Origin: JAVBKP01 sp031553975
GTDB taxonomy: Bacteria > Bacillota > Clostridia > Peptostreptococcales > Anaerovoracaceae
Direction of reading: 5' to 3'
Length of the DNA: 48,936 nucleotides
NCBI GenBank assembly: GCA_031553975.1
Contig: JAVBKP010000061.1
Location: forward strand, 1-48,936
The translations under genes and the position numbers were made by a program. Every line of letters starts with the position of its first letter. Position 1 is the first letter of the stretch. The notes beneath the pieces are model-generated. The model was not told where the DNA came from, did no database searches, and saw nothing but the letters and a program-made list of their open reading frames with translations. Positions 46,619-48,936 of this stretch are shown here, one piece after another.

Positions 46619-48936
46619 ATGGCTTTCAAAAATTTGAGCGAAAAACCAATAGCAGAAGTCCAAAACCAGCAGTCAAAAGGTTGGTATGATGAAAACCTAT
46701 TAGAAAAATGTGTGACAACGCGAAAAGGACAAACCCCCTTTATATTTTATGAGGGACCTCCTACAGCCAACGGTAAGCCAGGTATTCACCATGTGATTTC
46801 TAGAACACTAAAAGATTCTGTATGTAGATATAAGACCATGCAGGGCTTTGAAGTAAAAAGAAAAGCAGGCTGGGATACACATGGGCTACCAGTAGAGATA
46901 GAAGTAGAAAAGCAACTTAACATGTCTGGAAAGCAGGATATTGAAAAATATGGAATCAAAGCATTTAACGAGAAGTGCCGTGAGTCTGTATTTACCTATG
47001 AAAAACTGTGGAGAGACATGACTACGCGCATGGGTTATCTAATTGATTTGGACAACCCATATATTACACTAGATAATAACTACATTGAGACAGAGTGGTG
47101 GATTCTAAAAGAGTTTTTCAAAGCAGGTATGATTTATGAGGGACATAAAATATTGCCATACTGCCCGCGTTGCGGAACTGGACTGGCCTCCCATGAGGTG
47201 GCACAAGGATATAAAGAAGTTAAAACCAATACGGTAATTGCAAAATTCAAGAAGAAAGATGCAGACGAGTACTTTTTAGCTTGGACTACTACACCTTGGA
47301 CACTAGCTTCTAATGTGGCACTTACAGTTGGGCCAGAAGTTGAATATATAAAGGCTAAAAAAGACGACCAGATTTACTATGTTGGTAAAAAGTTAGCTGA
47401 CAAAGTTTTAGGTGAAGGCACATATGAAATCATGGCGCAAATGAAGGGCAAAGAGCTAGAGCACATGGAATACGAGCAATTAATGCCATTTGTGGAAGTG
47501 GATGGAAAGGCGTTCTTTGTTACTTGTGCTGACTATGCCACTGATGCTGACGGTACTGCTATTGTCCATACAGCACCTGCATTTGGCGAGGATGACTACC
47601 AAACTGGCCGCAGATACAATCTTCCAGTGATTAATCCAGTGAATGAAGAAGGTAAATATACAGCTACCCCTTGGGAAGGTCGATTTGTAATGGACTGTGA
47701 TATAGACATCATTAAATGGCTAGCCCAAGAGAGCAAAATCTTCTCTAAAGAAAAAATGGATCATAACTATCCACACTGCTGGAGATGTAGTACACCACTG
47801 ATATATTATGCAAAGCCGAGCTGGTATATCGAGATGACAAAACTTAAAGACCAATTGGTTAGCAACAATAATACGGTGAATTGGTTCCCAGATTTTGTAG
47901 GAGAAAAGCGTTTTGGCAACTGGTTAGAGAACGTAAATGACTGGGCAATCTCACGTAATAGATATTGGGGCACGCCTATTAATATTTGGCGTTGCACCTG
48001 CGGACACTTAGAAGCTATCGGCTCTCGTGCAGAACTAGCAGAAAAAGCAATAGAGAATATTGACGAGAGTATAGAACTACACAGACCGTATGTAGATGAT
48101 GTTCACCTAAAATGCGATAAATGCGGTAATACCATGTCTAGAATACCAGAGGTTATGGACTGTTGGTTTGACAGCGGATCAATGCCTTTTGCCCAGCATC
48201 ACTATCCATTTGAGAATAAGGAGAACTTCGAGGAATTATTCCCAGCCGATTACATCTGCGAAGGCATAGACCAAACTCGTGGTTGGTTCTACTCTCTAAT
48301 GGCAATTTCAACATTTATTATGGGCAGAACACCATACAAAAACGTGTTGGTTAATGATTTGATCTTAGACAAGGATGGCAAGAAAATGTCTAAGACCAAA
48401 GGAAACACTGTGAATCCTTTTGATTTATTTGACAAATATGGAGCAGACGCGACAAGGTGGTATTTACTATATGCTTCTCCGGCATGGTCACCAACCAAGT
48501 TTGACGAGGATGGATTAATTGAGATTCAGAGCAAATTCTTTGGTACTCTTAAAAATGTATACAATTTCTTTGTGCTATACGCTAACAACGACGATATTGA
48601 CCCTAGCAAGTTCCAAGTGGAAAATGCCCAGCGCCCTGAGCTAGATCGATGGATTATCTCCAAGTACAATAGGCTTTGCAAAGAAGTTGCATTTGAGATG
48701 GCACAGTTTGACCATATGAAAACAGTTCGCAAAATCCAAGAGTTTGTAATTGAAGATTTATCTAACTGGTATATAAGAAGAGCTAGAAGAAGATTCTGGG
48801 CAGAGGAGCTAACAGAAGACAAGAAGGCAGTGTATGCCACGACCTATGAGGTTTTGCTAGGCATTTGCAAACTTATTGCACCCTTCGCGCCATTTGTCTC
48901 AGATGAGATTTACAAAAACTTGACTGGTGAAGAATC
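46619..48936 (+). CDS. ileS: Isoleucyl-tRNA synthetase, type 2 (3' partial)
   Basis: The first 772 residues of an enzyme usually about 1035 long are present; the gene runs off the window. The first signature reads PTANGKPGIHH, with G55-I56-H57-H58 in place of the usual HIGH. The second signature is KKMSKTKGN at about residue 588. The zinc-type cysteines CPRCG and the editing-domain WTTTPWTL, HTAPAFGEDD are visible, as are WFDSGSMPF and GIDQTRGWFYS. GCGGAG lies before the ATG. The sequence type matches eukaryote-like IleRS2, known for mupirocin tolerance. Confidence 0.96.
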   Translation, partial: MAFKNLSEKPIAEVQNQQSKGWYDENLLEKCVTTRKGQTPFIFYEGPPTANGKPGIHHVISRTLKDSVCRYKTMQGFEVKRKAGWDTHGLPVEIEVEKQLNMSGKQDIEKYGIKAFNEKCRESVFTYEKLWRDMTTRMGYLIDLDNPYITLDNNYIETEWWILKEFFKAGMIYEGHKILPYCPRCGTGLASHEVAQGYKEVKTNTVIAKFKKKDADEYFLAWTTTPWTLASNVALTVGPEVEYIKAKKDDQIYYVGKKLADKVLGEGTYEIMAQMKGKELEHMEYEQLMPFVEVDGKAFFVTCADYATDADGTAIVHTAPAFGEDDYQTGRRYNLPVINPVNEEGKYTATPWEGRFVMDCDIDIIKWLAQESKIFSKEKMDHNYPHCWRCSTPLIYYAKPSWYIEMTKLKDQLVSNNNTVNWFPDFVGEKRFGNWLENVNDWAISRNRYWGTPINIWRCTCGHLEAIGSRAELAEKAIENIDESIELHRPYVDDVHLKCDKCGNTMSRIPEVMDCWFDSGSMPFAQHHYPFENKENFEELFPADYICEGIDQTRGWFYSLMAISTFIMGRTPYKNVLVNDLILDKDGKKMSKTKGNTVNPFDLFDKYGADATRWYLLYASPAWSPTKFDEDGLIEIQSKFFGTLKNVYNFFVLYANNDDIDPSKFQVENAQRPELDRWIISKYNRLCKEVAFEMAQFDHMKTVRKIQEFVIEDLSNWYIRRARRRFWAEELTEDKKAVYATTYEVLLGICKLIAPFAPFVSDEIYKNLTGEE

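Overview
This window reads as a chromosomal segment of an anaerobic, AT-rich Gram-positive bacterium of the class Clostridia. The pointers are strong AGGAGG ribosome sites, frequent TTG starts, consensus sigma-A promoters, a double-cubane 2-hydroxyacyl-CoA-dehydratase-type protein with its ATPase activator, split transketolase, a TagA-type glycosyltransferase, NdoA/MazF, and a type-2 isoleucyl-tRNA synthetase of the kind seen in clostridia. I cannot place it below class. No rRNA, tRNA, CRISPR array, transposase or prophage gene was seen.

Layout. 1-2568: 3' part of a hybrid sensor kinase with an ABC-type substrate-binding sensor. 2681-7133 (minus strand): response regulator, sensor kinase, a very short MotA-like membrane protein, and a two-gene double-cubane reductase/ATPase system. 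7450-8631: MFS transporter. 8865-15442: an operon of unknown substrate (FAD oxidoreductase, CoA-transferase, enoyl-CoA hydratase, cupin, SDR, LacI regulator) with a promoter and a tandem 12-bp operator candidate. 15553-19145 (minus) and 19353-32501 (plus): a large divergent hexuronate regulon. It has an IclR regulator, sugar-acid dehydrogenases, UxuB, UxuA, a YhcH-family protein, a Gfo/Idh protein, a YiaK-like reductase, a DctQ/DctM/DctP TRAP transporter, a second zinc dehydrogenase, KduI, KdgA, KdgK and UxaC. Together these take glucuronate (UxaC, UxuB, UxuA) and 4-deoxy-5-ketouronate (KduI plus a KduD-like SDR) to 2-keto-3-deoxygluconate, then via KdgK and KdgA to pyruvate and glyceraldehyde-3-phosphate. 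32550-48936: mostly housekeeping genes (thiamine pyrophosphokinase, MazF with an unusually short antitoxin, TagA-type transferase, split transketolase, PrcB-like protein, radical SAM protein, PlsC, methyltransferase, two tandem MFS paralogues, a degenerate P-loop protein, Sfp, RecX, a ferredoxin-type protein, a pseudogene, and the start of ileS).

The most striking signal is a dispersed palindromic element: GGGGACGGTTCTAAAT, a short core around GACCRATYGGTC, then ATTTAGAACCGTCCCC. It lies between genes as perfect or nested hairpins (about 7.2, 8.7, 15.5, 39.5 and 46.5 kb). It is also embedded in frame inside three protein-coding genes (radical SAM protein, P-loop-like protein, Sfp), where it adds peptides such as LEPSP, FRTVP, GDGSK and GTVLN, and it supplies the stop codon of the LacI-family gene. 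It resembles in principle the protein-invading palindromic elements of Rickettsia, but here in a Firmicute. No mobilising enzyme is encoded in the window.
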